From: G965216905 sp965216905
GTDB lineage: Bacteria > Actinomycetota > Acidimicrobiia > Spongiisociales > ZC4RG35
Reading direction: 5' to 3'
Assembly: GCA_965216905.1 (NCBI GenBank)
Contig: OZ244213.1
Location: 2,852,001-2,916,000 of the forward strand
DNA length: 64,000 nucleotides
The position numbers were made by a program, and so were the translations under genes. Shown piece after piece: positions 8,972 to 17,573 of the stretch (positions are counted from its first letter, which is position 1; every line of letters starts with the position of its first letter). The notes beneath the pieces are model-generated. The model had not been told where the DNA came from. It was given only the letters and a program-made list of their open reading frames with translations, and did not search any database.

Positions 8972-10005
8972 GAGAAGAAGGCAAGCTCGAACCGACGGCG
9001 GTCGTCGGCGACCTCGACCTCGACGTGAGCCTCCGGCCCCGAACCCTGGACGAATTCGTCGGTCAGGAGAAGGTGAAGGAACGGTTGCGCATATCGATCG
9101 AAGCTGCCCGCCAGCTGGGGCAACCGCTCGACCATGTGCTGCTCTCCGGTCCACCCGGCCTCGGGAAGACGTCGCTGGCGGGGATACTGGCCAACGAGGT
9201 GGATGCTGCCCTCAAGAAGACCTCGGGCCCCGCCCTCGAGCGCCCCGGCGATCTCGCCTCCATCCTCTCCAACCTCGACGCCGGAGACATCTTCTTCATC
9301 GACGAGATTCACCGGGTACCCCGAGCGGTCGAAGAGGTGCTGTACCCGGCGATGGAGGACTTCGAGCTCGACATCGTCCTCGGGAAGGGTCCGGCCGCCA
9401 CATCCATCCGGCTGGAACTGGCTCACTTCACCCTGGTCGGCGCCACCACCCGCATCGGCACGGTGGCCGCGCCGCTGCGCGATCGTTTCGGAATCGTCGA
9501 ACGGATCGACCACTACACCGCCGACGAGCTCGAACGGATCGTCACCCGCTCCGCCGGAATCCTGGGTGTCTCGGTGGACGAGCATGGGTCCCGGGTGATC
9601 GCCGAACGGAGCCGGGGGACCGCCCGGATCGCCAACCGACTGCTTGCCCGGGTTCGAGATTTCGCGATCGCCCGTCGCGGGGGCGTGGTCACCGGCGAGG
9701 TGGCCGGCGAGGCTCTGGCGGTGTTCGAGGTCGACGAGTTGGGCCTCGACAAGGTCGACCGGGCCATTCTGCGAGCGGTCGTCGACAAGTTCGGCGGCGG
9801 CCCGGTGGGTCTCGGGACGCTGGCGATCGCGGTGGGCGAGGAGCCGGAGACGGTCGAGGACGCCTACGAGCCGTATCTCCTCCAAGCCGGTCTGCTCGCC
9901 AGAACACCGAGAGGTCGGGTGGCGACCGCCGGCGCGTACCGCCATCTGGGTCTCACGCCACCACCCCCGCTCACGAGCGACGGTCAGGAACGCCTCGAAG
10001 TGTGA
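8968..10005 (+). CDS. ruvB: Holliday junction branch migration ATPase RuvB
   Basis: Hexameric AAA+ motor that drives branch migration on RuvA-bound junctions. The 345-residue protein has Walker A GPPGLGKT (61-68), Walker B FIDEIH around Asp112, sensor GATTRIG, and a C-terminal winged helix (GGGPVGLGTLAIAVGEE). ATG at 8968 overlaps the ruvA stop. After the stop lies a 257-bp gap holding a 16-bp tandem repeat. In many bacteria queA follows directly; here a surface-protein gene intervenes. Confidence 0.98.
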   Translation: MREEGKLEPTAVVGDLDLDVSLRPRTLDEFVGQEKVKERLRISIEAARQLGQPLDHVLLSGPPGLGKTSLAGILANEVDAALKKTSGPALERPGDLASILSNLDAGDIFFIDEIHRVPRAVEEVLYPAMEDFELDIVLGKGPAATSIRLELAHFTLVGATTRIGTVAAPLRDRFGIVERIDHYTADELERIVTRSAGILGVSVDEHGSRVIAERSRGTARIANRLLARVRDFAIARRGGVVTGEVAGEALAVFEVDELGLDKVDRAILRAVVDKFGGGPVGLGTLAIAVGEEPETVEDAYEPYLLQAGLLARTPRGRVATAGAYRHLGLTPPPPLTSDGQERLEV

Positions 10006-10044
10006 CCGGATCAGGACGGGGAACCATCGGGATCCCATGACCGC

Positions 10045-10170
10045 GATTTCAGACCTGGGGGATTTCGGACCTGGGGGATTTCGGACCTGGGGGATTTCGG
10101 ACCTGGGGGATTTCGGACCTGGGGGATTTCGGACCTGGGGGATTTCGGACCTGGGGGATTTCGGACCTGG
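10045..10170. repeat. Tandem minisatellite, 16-bp unit, about eight copies
   Basis: Seven complete copies plus a 14-base partial copy of GATTTCGGACCTGGGG run without spacers from 10045. The first copy differs by one base (A for G at position 7) and the rest are identical. Because 16 is not a multiple of three, all frames stay open and produce spurious Gly/Phe/Pro-rich reading frames on both strands with a 16-residue period; these are not genes. It lies between the ruvB stop and the nucleotidase start. Function unknown. Confidence 0.95.
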
Positions 10171-10262
10171 ATGGGTCCGGCGCCCCCCGATCCGACTACG
10201 GTCGCCTCAATGGGAGGTACCAGAGTTCCGGGTCCACCCCGCCCGGAGGAGAGAGGAGTGAG

Positions 10263-12467
10263 ATGAGAAGACAATTGAGAGCCCTGCTCGCCGCCTTCGT
10301 CGTCATGTCGACGTTGACCTTGGGCGGCGTACACGCGGGGGCGGCGGACGTGTTCACCGACGTGCCCGACACCAACATCTTCCATGACAACATCAGCTGG
10401 TTGCACGACAGCGGGATCACCCGTGGCTGCAATCCGCCGGACAACGACGAGTTCTGTCCCGACGACTTCGTGACCCGGGGGCAGATGGCGGCGTTCTTCG
10501 TTCGGGGCCTCGGTTTGACCGAGACCGCCGGCGGAACGGACTTCACCGACACCGACGGGAACATCTTCGAGCAGGACATCTTGAAGTTGTCGGCTTCGGG
10601 GATCACCCGTGGCTGCAATCCGCCGGACAACGACGAGTTCTGTCCCGACGACTTCGTGACCCGTGGGCAGATGGCGGCGTTCTTCGTTCGGGGCCTCGGT
10701 TTGACCGAGACCGCCGGCGGAACGGACTTCACCGACACCGACGGGAACATCTTCGAGCAGGACATCTTGAAGTTGTCGGCTTCGGGGATCACCCGTGGCT
10801 GCAACCCGCCGGACAACGACGAGTTCTGCCCGAATGACTACGTCACCCGGGAGCAGATGGCGGCGTTCTTCAATCGGGCCGACGACGGTGTCGAGCTTCA
10901 GATCCTCGCCATCAACGACTTCCACGGCAACATCGCCACCACCGACGACTGGGGACCCGACGACCGCCTGGTCGGTCGTGCCGACTTCCTGGCCGGTCAC
11001 ATCGATGCCAAGCGAGCGTCCGCCGACAACACGATCATGGTTTCGGCAGGAGACCTGATCGGCGCCTCGCCGCTGATCTCGGCCCTCTTCCACGATGAGC
11101 CGACGATCGAAGCGATGAACCTGATCGGCCTCGAGTTGAATGCCGTGGGAAACCACGAGTTCGACGAGGGCCCCGACGAGTTGCTGCGGATGCAGAACGG
11201 TGGAACCCACCCGACCGATGGTGACTTCGGCGGCGATGTGTTCGAAGGAGCAGATTTCGAGTTCCTCGCGGCCAACGTCGACGTCGATGCCACCGGTGAG
11301 ACCATCTTCCCGCCCTACTCGGTGAAGACCTACGGCGGTGTCGATGTGGCCTTCATCGGCATGACGCTCGAAGGCACTCCGATCATCGTCACCCCGGCCG
11401 GGACCGCCGGCCTGACCTTCAACGACGAGGTCGAGACCGTCAACGCGCTGGTTCCCACTCTCCAGGACATGGGGATCGAGGCGATCGTCGTGCTGTTGCA
11501 CGAAGGTGGCTTCGAGCGCGGAACCGACGAAGACGACTGCGCCGGGCTCGCCGGACCGCTGGCCGAGATCGTCCCGGGTCTCGACGATGCGGTCGACTTG
11601 GTCATCGCCGGCCACACCAATCACGAAGGCATCTGCGAGGTGGACGGCAAGTGGGTGACCATGGCCGACAACCGCGGCCGGTTGTTCACCGACATCGACG
11701 TTGGTCTCAGCCGGCTCGACGGCGATCTCAACGTCGTGGCCATCGACAACGTCCCGACCTATCAGGACGAGGTGACGGCCGACGCCGACGTGACCGCCCT
11801 GATCGACGAGTACGAGGCGCTGGCCGCCCCGCTCGCCAACCAGGTCATCGGCACGATCACGACCGACATCACCGAGACCGAGACGCCGGCAGGTGAATCT
11901 CCGCTCGGCAACCTGATCGCCGATGCTCAGCTGGCGGCGACCGAGGGAGCGGGCGTCGGTGAGGCCGACGTGGCCTTCATGAACCCCGGTGGAATCCGGA
12001 CCGATCTGATCGCCAACGAGATCTCGGGCGGTGAGAACGTCGGAGAGGTCACCTATGGCGAGGCATTCGCAGTGCAGCCGTTCAACAACGACCTGTGGAC
12101 GATGACGTTGACCGGCCAGCAGATCCATGACCTGCTCGAGCAGCAGTTCTACGACGATCCGGCCGACAACACCATCCTCCAGGTCTCGGATGGCTTCTCC
12201 TACACCTGGGATGCGGCCGCCGCAGTCGGCGACAAGGTCGACCCGGCCGACATCATGATCGGAGGCGGGGCCATCGGTCTGGCCACCGAATATCGGGTGA
12301 CGGTCAACAACTTCCTCGCCGGAGGCGGGGATGGCTTCTCCGTGCTGACGCAGGGCACCGACGTCCTCGTCGGAGTGGTGGACGTCGATGCGTTCGCCGA
12401 CTACCTCGGAGCCAACTCGCCGGTGGCGCCGCCGGCGACCGGAAGGATCACGGTCGTCAACAACTGA
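10263..12467 (+). CDS. Secreted 5'-nucleotidase with S-layer-like repeats
   Basis: Exported protein of 734 residues. A signal peptide (about 1-28, basic start, hydrophobic core, AGA cleavage region) is followed by three S-layer-homology-like repeats of 62 residues (about 30-205; each with GITRGCNPPDNDEFCP and VTRxQMAAFF), then a calcineurin-like 5'-nucleotidase. Metallophosphatase motifs are LAINDFHGNI (about 213), GNHEFD, and IAGHTNHE; the C-terminal 5'-nucleotidase domain carries NPGGIRTDL. It probably hydrolyses nucleotides or other phosphate esters outside the cell while held to the envelope by the repeats. Repeats one and two are identical in protein and differ by one base in DNA. Start ATG is preceded by GAGAGGAGTG. 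A strong hairpin follows the stop. Confidence 0.93.
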   Translation: MRRQLRALLAAFVVMSTLTLGGVHAGAADVFTDVPDTNIFHDNISWLHDSGITRGCNPPDNDEFCPDDFVTRGQMAAFFVRGLGLTETAGGTDFTDTDGNIFEQDILKLSASGITRGCNPPDNDEFCPDDFVTRGQMAAFFVRGLGLTETAGGTDFTDTDGNIFEQDILKLSASGITRGCNPPDNDEFCPNDYVTREQMAAFFNRADDGVELQILAINDFHGNIATTDDWGPDDRLVGRADFLAGHIDAKRASADNTIMVSAGDLIGASPLISALFHDEPTIEAMNLIGLELNAVGNHEFDEGPDELLRMQNGGTHPTDGDFGGDVFEGADFEFLAANVDVDATGETIFPPYSVKTYGGVDVAFIGMTLEGTPIIVTPAGTAGLTFNDEVETVNALVPTLQDMGIEAIVVLLHEGGFERGTDEDDCAGLAGPLAEIVPGLDDAVDLVIAGHTNHEGICEVDGKWVTMADNRGRLFTDIDVGLSRLDGDLNVVAIDNVPTYQDEVTADADVTALIDEYEALAAPLANQVIGTITTDITETETPAGESPLGNLIADAQLAATEGAGVGEADVAFMNPGGIRTDLIANEISGGENVGEVTYGEAFAVQPFNNDLWTMTLTGQQIHDLLEQQFYDDPADNTILQVSDGFSYTWDAAAAVGDKVDPADIMIGGGAIGLATEYRVTVNNFLAGGGDGFSVLTQGTDVLVGVVDVDAFADYLGANSPVAPPATGRITVVNN
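10413..10784. repeat. Direct repeat, two 186-bp units inside the nucleotidase gene
   Basis: 10413-10598 and 10599-10784 match at 185 of 186 bases; the only difference is G10478 versus T10664, silent in an Arg codon. A third, diverged partial unit starts at 10785. The 62-codon unit keeps the frame, so unit number can change without breaking the gene. Confidence 0.95.
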
Positions 12468-12480
12468 CCGTTCCGACCCC

Positions 12481-12512
12481 GAGAGACGCCCGGCTTCGGC
12501 CGGGCGTCTCTC
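12481..12512 (+). terminator. Strong hairpin after the nucleotidase gene
   Basis: A perfect 14-bp stem (GAGAGACGCCCGGC with GCCGGGCGTCTCTC) closes a TTCG tetraloop. No T-run follows, as is usual for GC-rich actinobacterial terminators. It ends four bases before the first possible queA start codon. Confidence 0.8.
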
Positions 12513-12515
12513 GCG

Positions 12516-13547
12516 TTGTACCTTCCCGTCATCGATACTGCAGCCTTCGACTACGACCTCCCCCAGGCCTCGATCGCCCAGACCCCGGTCGAGCCGCGGC
12601 ATGCCGCCCGCCTCCTCGACACCCGGAAGATGCAGGACCATCGGTTCCTCGACCTTCCGGGCCTGCTGCGCGCCGGTGACCTCGTGGTGGTGAACCGAAC
12701 GCGAGTCCGTCACGCCCGCCTGCATGGCGAGAAGGCCACCGGCGGCCGTGTGGAGACCCTGCTGTTGCGCCGGGTTGGCGATGCGTGGCTGGCGCTGGTC
12801 AAACCGGCCCGCCGGCTTCGACCGGGGACCCAGATCCGGTTCGGCGAGATCGAAGCCGAGATCCTCGACGATCCGGTCGAGGGCATGACCCGCATGTCGC
12901 TGCGATGTGCCGGAGGCGACCTCGAGGCGGCGATCCAGCGTCAGGGGCTTCCGCCACTGCCTCCGTACATTCATGGCCCGCTTCGGGATCCGCAGCGGTA
13001 TCAGACCCTCTTCGCCGACGTCGTCGGCTCGGCGGCGGCTCCCACCGCCGGTCTGCACTTCACAGCGGAGGTGGTCGAAGGGCTGGCTGCCGGAGGCATC
13101 GAGATCGCACCGGTCGAGCTGGATGTGGGTCTGGCCACGTTCCGCCCGATCACGGCCCCCGACATCGGGGACCACGTCATGCACGCCGAGCGGTGCCGCA
13201 TTCCGGAATCGACGGCTGCCGCCGTCGAAGCATGTCGCGATCGAGGAGGTCGGGTGGTGGCGATCGGCACCACCGTGGTCCGCACCCTGGAGAGCTTCGC
13301 GCACGCCGACGGGATCGTCGGCTGGGGTGAGATGGAAACGGAGCTCTACCTCGCGCCGGGGAGCGCCGTCTCGGTGGTCGACCTCCTGGTGACCAACTTC
13401 CACCTACCCCGGTCGAGTCTGCTGGTGCTGGTCGAGGCGTTCATGGGTGCCGAATGGCGTGAGGCATACCGGCATGCGCTCCGATCCGGCTACCGCTTCC
13501 TGAGCTTCGGCGACGCCATGCTTTGTCGACGGATGGATGCCTCATGA
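12516..13547 (+). CDS. queA: tRNA preQ1(34) S-adenosylmethionine ribosyltransferase-isomerase
   Basis: QueA transfers and isomerises the ribosyl group of SAM onto preQ1 in tRNA, giving epoxyqueuosine. The 343-codon frame has the family start FDYDLPQASIAQTPVEPRH, the DLVVVNRTRV strand, AAPTAGLHFT, and the ending SGYRFLSFGDAML. The start is unclear. TTG at 12516 is the only NTG codon available, but it has no Shine-Dalgarno site, touches the terminator hairpin and gives ten residues before FDYDLP. A TACCTT box (12519-12524) followed six bases later by an in-frame ATC (12531) gives the usual five residues. The stop overlaps the tgt start (ATGA). Confidence 0.93.
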   Translation: MYLPVIDTAAFDYDLPQASIAQTPVEPRHAARLLDTRKMQDHRFLDLPGLLRAGDLVVVNRTRVRHARLHGEKATGGRVETLLLRRVGDAWLALVKPARRLRPGTQIRFGEIEAEILDDPVEGMTRMSLRCAGGDLEAAIQRQGLPPLPPYIHGPLRDPQRYQTLFADVVGSAAAPTAGLHFTAEVVEGLAAGGIEIAPVELDVGLATFRPITAPDIGDHVMHAERCRIPESTAAAVEACRDRGGRVVAIGTTVVRTLESFAHADGIVGWGEMETELYLAPGSAVSVVDLLVTNFHLPRSSLLVLVEAFMGAEWREAYRHALRSGYRFLSFGDAMLCRRMDAS

Positions 13548-14650
13548 CCCACGCAGCCTCCTGGCGCCTCGGCGCATCGGATCGGGCGGCCCGAACCGGC
13601 GTGCTCGCCCTCTCCCACGGCGAGGTCCCCACCCCGGCGTTCATGCCGGTGGGGACGCGCGCTTCGGTGAAGGCGCTGGACGTGCCGGATCTCCGGGCGG
13701 TCGGGGCCTCGATGGTGCTCGCCAACACCTATCACCTGATGCTCCGACCGGGAGCCGATGTCGTCGCCGACCTGGGAGGTCTCCACGAGTTCTGGGGTTG
13801 GGACGGTCCGATCCTCACCGATTCCGGTGGCTATCAGATCTTCTCGCTCGAACCTCGGATCGACGAGGGGGGTGCTCGGTTCCGATCGACTTACGACGGC
13901 TCCCGCGTCGACCTCAGTCCGGAGTCGGCCGTCGCGACCCAGGAAGCACTTGGCGCCGATGTCGCGATGGTGCTCGACGTGTGCGTCGGCCTCCCCGCTC
14001 CCCGCGCCGTCGTCCGCGACGGGATGGAACGCACTTTGCGCTGGTCGGAACGCGCCCTCGAAGCGCACCGGCGCAAAGACCAAGCACTGTTCGGCATCGT
14101 GCAAGGAGGAATCGACCCGGAGTTTCGCGTCGAAAGCGCTCGGCGAACGGCCGAGCTCGGGTTCTCGGGCTTCGGCATCGGCGGCCTGTCGGTCGGCGAG
14201 TCGCCCGAAGAGCGGAACCGGGCGCTCGATGCCGCCGTTTCCGAGCTCCCCGCAGACCGGGTCCGATACGTCATGGGACTCGGCGATCCGGAAGGTGTGC
14301 TCGACGCCGTCGCTCGCGGGGCGGACCTGTTCGACTGTGTGTGGCCGACCCGGCTGGCGAGACACGGCCGGGTGCTCACCGACGATGGTGATTACAACCT
14401 CCGCCGGGCGGAGTTCGCCCGTGATCCGCGGCCACTCGCCGAGGCGTGTTCGTGCCTGGCGTGTGCCACCGTTCACCGTGCATATCTGCGCCACCTGCTG
14501 TCCACCAACGAGCTGACGGTCTTCCGACTGATATCGATCCACAACCTCACGTATACGTTGGACCTGATGCGGCGGGCGCGGGCCGCCATCGGCCAGGGAC
14601 GGTTCGCCGACTTCGCGACCGGAGTGAAGGCCCGGCGAGTTCGGGTCTGA
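13544..14650 (+). CDS. tgt: Queuine/preQ1 tRNA-guanine transglycosylase
   Basis: Tgt swaps guanine 34 of GUN-anticodon tRNAs for preQ1, the step before QueA. Protein of 368 residues with the general acid Asp93 in LTDSGGYQIFSL, the FGIVQGG loop, the nucleophile Asp264 in DLFDCVWPTR, and the structural zinc site CSCLACATVHRAYLRHLL near the C-terminus. ATG at 13544 overlaps the queA stop; a start seven codons upstream lies inside queA and is not needed. Having preQ1 (not queuine) as substrate is inferred from the queA partner. Confidence 0.97.
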   Translation: MTHAASWRLGASDRAARTGVLALSHGEVPTPAFMPVGTRASVKALDVPDLRAVGASMVLANTYHLMLRPGADVVADLGGLHEFWGWDGPILTDSGGYQIFSLEPRIDEGGARFRSTYDGSRVDLSPESAVATQEALGADVAMVLDVCVGLPAPRAVVRDGMERTLRWSERALEAHRRKDQALFGIVQGGIDPEFRVESARRTAELGFSGFGIGGLSVGESPEERNRALDAAVSELPADRVRYVMGLGDPEGVLDAVARGADLFDCVWPTRLARHGRVLTDDGDYNLRRAEFARDPRPLAEACSCLACATVHRAYLRHLLSTNELTVFRLISIHNLTYTLDLMRRARAAIGQGRFADFATGVKARRVRV

Positions 14651-14702
14651 GGCCCGACGGTCGCTACACTCCCGGCGTCCCCGACCACTGGTTGAGTTGC
14701 CA

Positions 14703-14996
14703 ATGTCCGCCCTCGTTGTCCTCGCTCAGGAGACCGCCGCGCCGAGCGGGCTCGCTGCACTCTTTCCCTTCATCCTGATCGTCGGCCTCTTCTTTCTCCT
14801 GATGATGCCTCAGCGGCGCATGCGCAAGCGCCAGCAGGAGCTCCAGGCGTCGCTCGAGGTGGGCCAGCGGGTTCGCACCGCCGGTGGCATCCACGGCACC
14901 ATCACGGCGATCGAGGAAGGAACGATCACGCTCGAGGTGGAGTCCGGCACCTTGAAGGTGGAGCGGCGAGCGATCGCCGGGACGATCGAGACCTGA
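14703..14996 (+). CDS. yajC: Preprotein translocase accessory subunit YajC
   Basis: Small SecDF-associated membrane protein, 97 residues. One membrane segment (LAALFPFILIVGLFFLLMM, about 17-35) is followed by the family signature PQRRMRKRQQELQASLEVGQ and a short beta-rich domain (RVRTAGGIHGTITAIEEG). The ATG at 14703 was preferred over a TTG two codons upstream. A possible -10 box TACACT lies about 33 bases upstream. secD starts four bases after the stop, so yajC-secD-secF is one unit. Confidence 0.95.
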   Translation: MSALVVLAQETAAPSGLAALFPFILIVGLFFLLMMPQRRMRKRQQELQASLEVGQRVRTAGGIHGTITAIEEGTITLEVESGTLKVERRAIAGTIET

Positions 14997-15000
14997 GTCG

Positions 15001-16488
15001 ATGCGTCGCAACCTGATCGGGATCATCGTCGTGCTCGCGCTGGCCTGGGGCGGTCTCGGCTATCTGTTCGGGCGCGGCACCACGCCGAGGTTGGGCCTCG
15101 ACCTTCAGGGCGGGATCTCGGTGGTGCTGACGGCTCCCGAGGGCACCGACACCGACAAACTGGAGGTGGCCTCCGACATCATTCGGCGGCGGATCGAGGA
15201 GATCGGCGGAGTCCAGGAGCCCGACATCGTGCCGTCGGGTGGGAATGCCCTGACCCCACCATCGGTCCTCGTCCAGCTCCCAGGGGTGCGGGACGAGCAA
15301 CGAGCGCTCGATGCCGTGGGGACGACTGGCCTGTTGACGTTCCGCCCGGTCCTCGGCATCACGGCGGGGGAGGCGGGACCCTTGGCGGATGGAGGTGAGT
15401 CTCCGGCGACCGACGTCAACGCGTCGTTCTACGACGAGTGTCACGAGCTCGAGGGCGCGCCCGAACGGACCGAGGGTGTGTCGGAGGTCGACGAGACGAC
15501 CGGGCTCACGACGGCGGACGACCCATCCAGAGAGACGTTCTTCCCCTTCGAGGGGAGTGTGTATCACCTCGGACCGGCCATCGTCAGTGGCACCGACGTC
15601 GAGCAGTCGCTGGCCCAGTTCGGTACCTCGTGGCTCGTCACCTTGGACTTCGACTCGTCGGGTGGTGACCGGTTTGCCTGTCTCACCGGCCAGGCCGCTC
15701 GCAACCAGGGCCCGGGCCGACAGATCGCCATCGTCCTCGACGGGGAGGTGGTGACTGCCCCACCAGTTGCGCTCGACGTCGGCCCGGAGGGAATCACCGG
15801 GGGAAGTGCCGTCATCACGGTGGGCTCCGACTCCGAGTCGGAGCAGGAGGCACGGGACCTGGCGGTGGTGCTTCGCTACGGATCGCTGCCGGTCGACTTC
15901 ACGTTGTCCGATGTGAACCAGGTCTCGGGTACGTTGGGCAGCGACTCGCTCCGGATCGGATTGATCTCTGGAATCGCCGGGCTGATCCTCGTGGCGTTGT
16001 TCCTGCTGTTCTTCTACCGGGCGCTCGGCTTGGTGGCGATCGTCGGTCTGACCGTGTTCGGATCACTCCTCATCGCCATCTTCAGCCTCTTCGGAGCCAC
16101 CGCCGGGCTGACGCTCACGCTCGCCGGTGTGACGGGGATCATCGTGTCGGTGGGGATCACCGCCGATTCCTACATCGTGTACTTCGAACGGGTCAAGGAC
16201 GAGCTGCGCGCCGGCTCATCGGTGACCGGAGCAGCCAGCGACGGATTCAAGTCGGCGTTTCGAACCATCCTGACGGCCGATACCGTGTCGCTGCTGGGAG
16301 CGGCGCTCCTCTACGCGCTGGCGGTCGGGCCGGTGAAGGGGTTTGCGTTGTCGCTCGGGATCGCAACGCTGCTCGACATCTTCGTAGCGCGATCCTTCAC
16401 CCGCCGCGCGGTCGGTTTGCTCGCCCGAACCGGCCTCGCCTCAGGAGGCTGGTTCAGTATCCAGGGCGCTGCGGGGGTCGACCGATGA
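15001..16488 (+). CDS. secD: Protein translocase subunit SecD
   Basis: SecD with SecF uses the proton gradient to help complete protein export through SecYEG. The 495-residue protein has an N-terminal membrane segment (about 6-24), the motif TPRLGLDLQGGISVVL, a periplasmic-side P1 domain, and a C-terminal block of about five membrane segments starting near residue 318 (LRIGLISGIAGLILVALFLLFF) with the GVTGIIVSVGITADSYIVYFE signature. It is shorter than E. coli SecD (615) but normal for actinobacteria. Stop overlaps the secF start (ATGA). Confidence 0.97.
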   Translation: MRRNLIGIIVVLALAWGGLGYLFGRGTTPRLGLDLQGGISVVLTAPEGTDTDKLEVASDIIRRRIEEIGGVQEPDIVPSGGNALTPPSVLVQLPGVRDEQRALDAVGTTGLLTFRPVLGITAGEAGPLADGGESPATDVNASFYDECHELEGAPERTEGVSEVDETTGLTTADDPSRETFFPFEGSVYHLGPAIVSGTDVEQSLAQFGTSWLVTLDFDSSGGDRFACLTGQAARNQGPGRQIAIVLDGEVVTAPPVALDVGPEGITGGSAVITVGSDSESEQEARDLAVVLRYGSLPVDFTLSDVNQVSGTLGSDSLRIGLISGIAGLILVALFLLFFYRALGLVAIVGLTVFGSLLIAIFSLFGATAGLTLTLAGVTGIIVSVGITADSYIVYFERVKDELRAGSSVTGAASDGFKSAFRTILTADTVSLLGAALLYALAVGPVKGFALSLGIATLLDIFVARSFTRRAVGLLARTGLASGGWFSIQGAAGVDR

Positions 16489-17564
16489 CGAACTCACCTT
16501 CGCAGTCGACATCCAAGGCCATCGCCTACGAATCGAGGACGAGTATCGACTTCGTCGGCAACCGGCGTCGCTGGTACATGATCTCGGGGGTGGCGATCGC
16601 CATCTCGGTGGCCGCGCTCCTCCTGCTGGGGCTCAACCTCGGCATCGAGTTCCGAGGTGGAGTGTCCATCCAGGCCGAGAACCCGGCCGGTGCAACCCTC
16701 GAGGACGTTCGAGGGGCCGTCGAGTCGCTCGACCTCGACCAGGCGGTCGTGCAGCTGGTGAACGGGGGTGAGGCCGTGCGGATCGAGTCGCCGGCGCTGG
16801 ACGAGGCGGGCCAGGAGGCATTCCGGCAGGCGGTATCGGACGTGACCGGCGCACCCCGCGACGAACTGAGCCTGAAGGCGGTGGAGCCGAGGTTCGGAGC
16901 GCTGATCGCCCGCCAGGCCTTGATCGCTCTGGGTGTGTTCCTGGCGGCGGTCGCACTGTTCATCACCTGGCGCCTGGAGTTCAAGATGGCGTTTGCCGGG
17001 CTGGCGGCGTTGGCCCACGATCTGATCATCACAGCCGGCGTCTACTCGCTGACCCGGTTCGAGGTGACCACCGCCACGATCGTGGCCATCCTCACGATTC
17101 TCGGCTACTCGTTGTACGACACCGTCGTCGTCTTCGATCGCGTCACGGAGGTCGACCGCCACGCCGACCCCTCGCTCGACTACACCGAAGTCGTCAACCT
17201 GTCGATGAACCAGGTGCTCGTCCGATCGATCGCCACGTCGCTGACGTCGCTGCTTCCCATCGGCAGTCTGTTGTTCGTCGGGTCGATCATTCTCGGGGCG
17301 GCCACCCTTCGCGACTTTGCCTTGGCGCTGTTCGTCGGCATCGCATCCGGCACCTACTCGTCGCTCTTCGTGGCGGCACCACTGCTCGCCGCCTGGAAGT
17401 CGAAGGAGCCGAACGGGGGACGGGCGGTGGTCGAGCGGGCCCGCACGCGACCGCCCCGACGGTCGGCTCCGTCGGAGTCTGCGACCAGCCGTTCGTCCTC
17501 GCCGCGACCGCCCCGGCCGCCCCGGCCGCCCCGACCGCCCCGCCCGCCCAAAGGTCGGCGGTAG
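16485..17564 (+). CDS. secF: Protein translocase subunit SecF
   Basis: Partner of SecD, 359 residues. Features: N-terminal membrane segment after FVGNRRRWYMISG, the LGIEFRGGVSIQ motif, a small extracytoplasmic domain, then five membrane segments including TILGYSLYDTVVVFDRVTE and the SLTSLLPIGSLLFVG signature. The last 45 or so residues are a cytoplasmic tail rich in Pro, Arg and Ser, ending with several PRPP repeats (DNA about 17505-17550); such basic tails occur in actinobacterial SecF. ATG overlaps the secD stop. Confidence 0.97.
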   Translation: MTNSPSQSTSKAIAYESRTSIDFVGNRRRWYMISGVAIAISVAALLLLGLNLGIEFRGGVSIQAENPAGATLEDVRGAVESLDLDQAVVQLVNGGEAVRIESPALDEAGQEAFRQAVSDVTGAPRDELSLKAVEPRFGALIARQALIALGVFLAAVALFITWRLEFKMAFAGLAALAHDLIITAGVYSLTRFEVTTATIVAILTILGYSLYDTVVVFDRVTEVDRHADPSLDYTEVVNLSMNQVLVRSIATSLTSLLPIGSLLFVGSIILGAATLRDFALALFVGIASGTYSSLFVAAPLLAAWKSKEPNGGRAVVERARTRPPRRSAPSESATSRSSSPRPPRPPRPPRPPRPPKGRR

Positions 17565-17567
17565 ACT
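17562..17567 (+). promoter_or_regulatory. -10 box of a likely leaderless apt-relA promoter
   Basis: TAGACT overlaps the secF stop codon and ends six bases before the apt GTG, with no Shine-Dalgarno site, the same geometry as rarA and rpe in this window. Confidence 0.5.
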
Positions 17568-17573
17568 CGGCTG

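Noticed and set aside
10045..10170. CRISPR array
   Set aside because: Units are directly joined with no spacers, and there are no cas genes.
10011..13403. Very long minus-strand open frame (over 1100 codons) opposite the nucleotidase and queA
   Set aside because: It is antisense to two conserved genes, includes the minisatellite, and is low-complexity Gly/Arg/Asp-rich; high GC keeps such frames open.
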